Positions 13,887 through 14,164 of a stretch of DNA of 14,164 nt are shown piece by piece (position 1 is the first letter of the stretch; each line of letters opens with the position of its first letter). The notes under the pieces are model-generated. The model made no database searches and had not been told where the DNA came from. It worked only from the letters and a program-made list of their open reading frames with translations. A program made the translations under genes and the position numbers. The stretch is from Holdemanella sp. (GTDB lineage: Bacteria; Bacillota_I; Bacilli_A; Erysipelotrichales; Erysipelotrichaceae): NCBI GenBank assembly GCA_021442845.1, contig JABUSD010000089.1, forward strand, positions 1 to 14,164. The letters are read 5' to 3'.

Positions 13887-14164
13887 TACTACTACCTCCT
13901 ATAATGTTCAGTTTCGGCCTACTACTTTGTTAACACCTACACTATAACCCCATCATTTTTATGTGTAAATAGTTTCTGTTTATATAGTTAAGTATGTGAT
14001 ATATTATCATTTATTACATATATAGTAATTTTTTACATTAAAAACAGGCATATTGTTTATACCTATTATCTATCTGTATACAATTAATAGACAAATACAT
14101 AGTATTGATGCTATCCCCTGTTTCCCAGAACATTATAAAAAAACGTATATACCGCATAATTATA
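13887..14164. other. 278-base AT-rich intergenic region upstream of GH4-PTS operon
   Basis: It holds the operon promoter and ribosome site on its left. Two similar 11-base direct repeats on the minus strand (ACTATATAAAC and ACTATTTACAC, about 15 bases apart) lie upstream of and into the -35 region and could be regulator sites. The right part is AT-rich, with one weak plus-strand promoter-like pair (TTGTTT near 14054, TATACA near 14078). I saw no ORF, clear riboswitch or canonical catabolite-response element. Confidence 0.4.
13941..13969 (-). promoter_or_regulatory. Promoter of the GH4-PTS operon
   Basis: On the minus strand TTTACA (13964-13969) and TATAGT (13941-13946) are separated by exactly 17 bases. 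Transcription would start near 13934. A small TGTTAACA palindrome (13928-13935) sits at the predicted start and could be an operator half. Confidence 0.6.

Noticed and set aside
13887..14040. Catabolite-response element (CcpA site) upstream of the GH4 gene
   Set aside because: No stretch matches the consensus closely enough, and the AT-rich sequence gives many chance partial matches.

Overview
The window reads as an AT-rich chromosomal segment of a low-GC Firmicute. Strong AGGAGG-type ribosome sites, tight operons, T-tailed terminators and a Glc-family PTS support this. The gut-associated Erysipelotrichaceae would fit, but that placement is an impression and not proven. I see no rRNA, tRNA, CRISPR array or complete insertion sequence. 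No gap between genes exceeds 300 bases.

Layout, left to right. (1) 1-424: a minus-strand gene of unrecognised family, broken by a one-base frameshift in a run of six T and cut by the window edge. (2) 515-1718, minus strand: a short TetR-type repressor with palindromic operators, followed by a divergent Lgt-like membrane protein. (3) 1801-2837, minus strand: a Cof-type HAD phosphatase and a small Lar-like zinc-ribbon protein. (4) 2896-4246, plus strand: two adjacent hypB GTPase paralogues with no hypA or hydrogenase gene nearby, closed by a bidirectional terminator. (5) 4279-7785: an M29-type aminopeptidase on the minus strand, divergent from a plus-strand operon of DUF969, DUF979 and pyroglutamyl-peptidase I. 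(6) 7799-9372, minus strand: a YqhD/BdhA-type alcohol dehydrogenase and a small three-helix membrane protein. (7) 9470-10976, plus strand: two overlapping RpiR-family regulators. (8) 10993-13886, minus strand: a GH4 6-phospho-alpha-glucosidase and a PTS EIICB permease, converging on the RpiR pair. (9) 13887-14164: the promoter region of the GH4-PTS operon.

How the parts may work together. The EIICB protein should import and phosphorylate an alpha-glucoside such as maltose. The GH4 enzyme would then split the 6'-phosphate product, and one or both RpiR regulators plausibly control this, as in the malA-glvR-malP arrangement of Bacillus subtilis. The M29/DUF969/DUF979/Pcp block looks like a unit for peptide and 5-oxoproline handling. 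The two HypB proteins imply nickel delivery to an enzyme encoded elsewhere.

The points most worth a second look are the tandem hypB pair, one copy of which has an extra CxxCH-type cysteine; an apparently leaderless rpiR gene whose promoter spacer is a 14-bp perfect palindrome; a near-leaderless HAD gene; a recurring layout in which stop codons sit inside terminator hairpins; the TetR/Lgt-like pair, both members of which depart from their families; and the frameshifted gene at the left edge. I did not find a clearly new defence system or mobile system.
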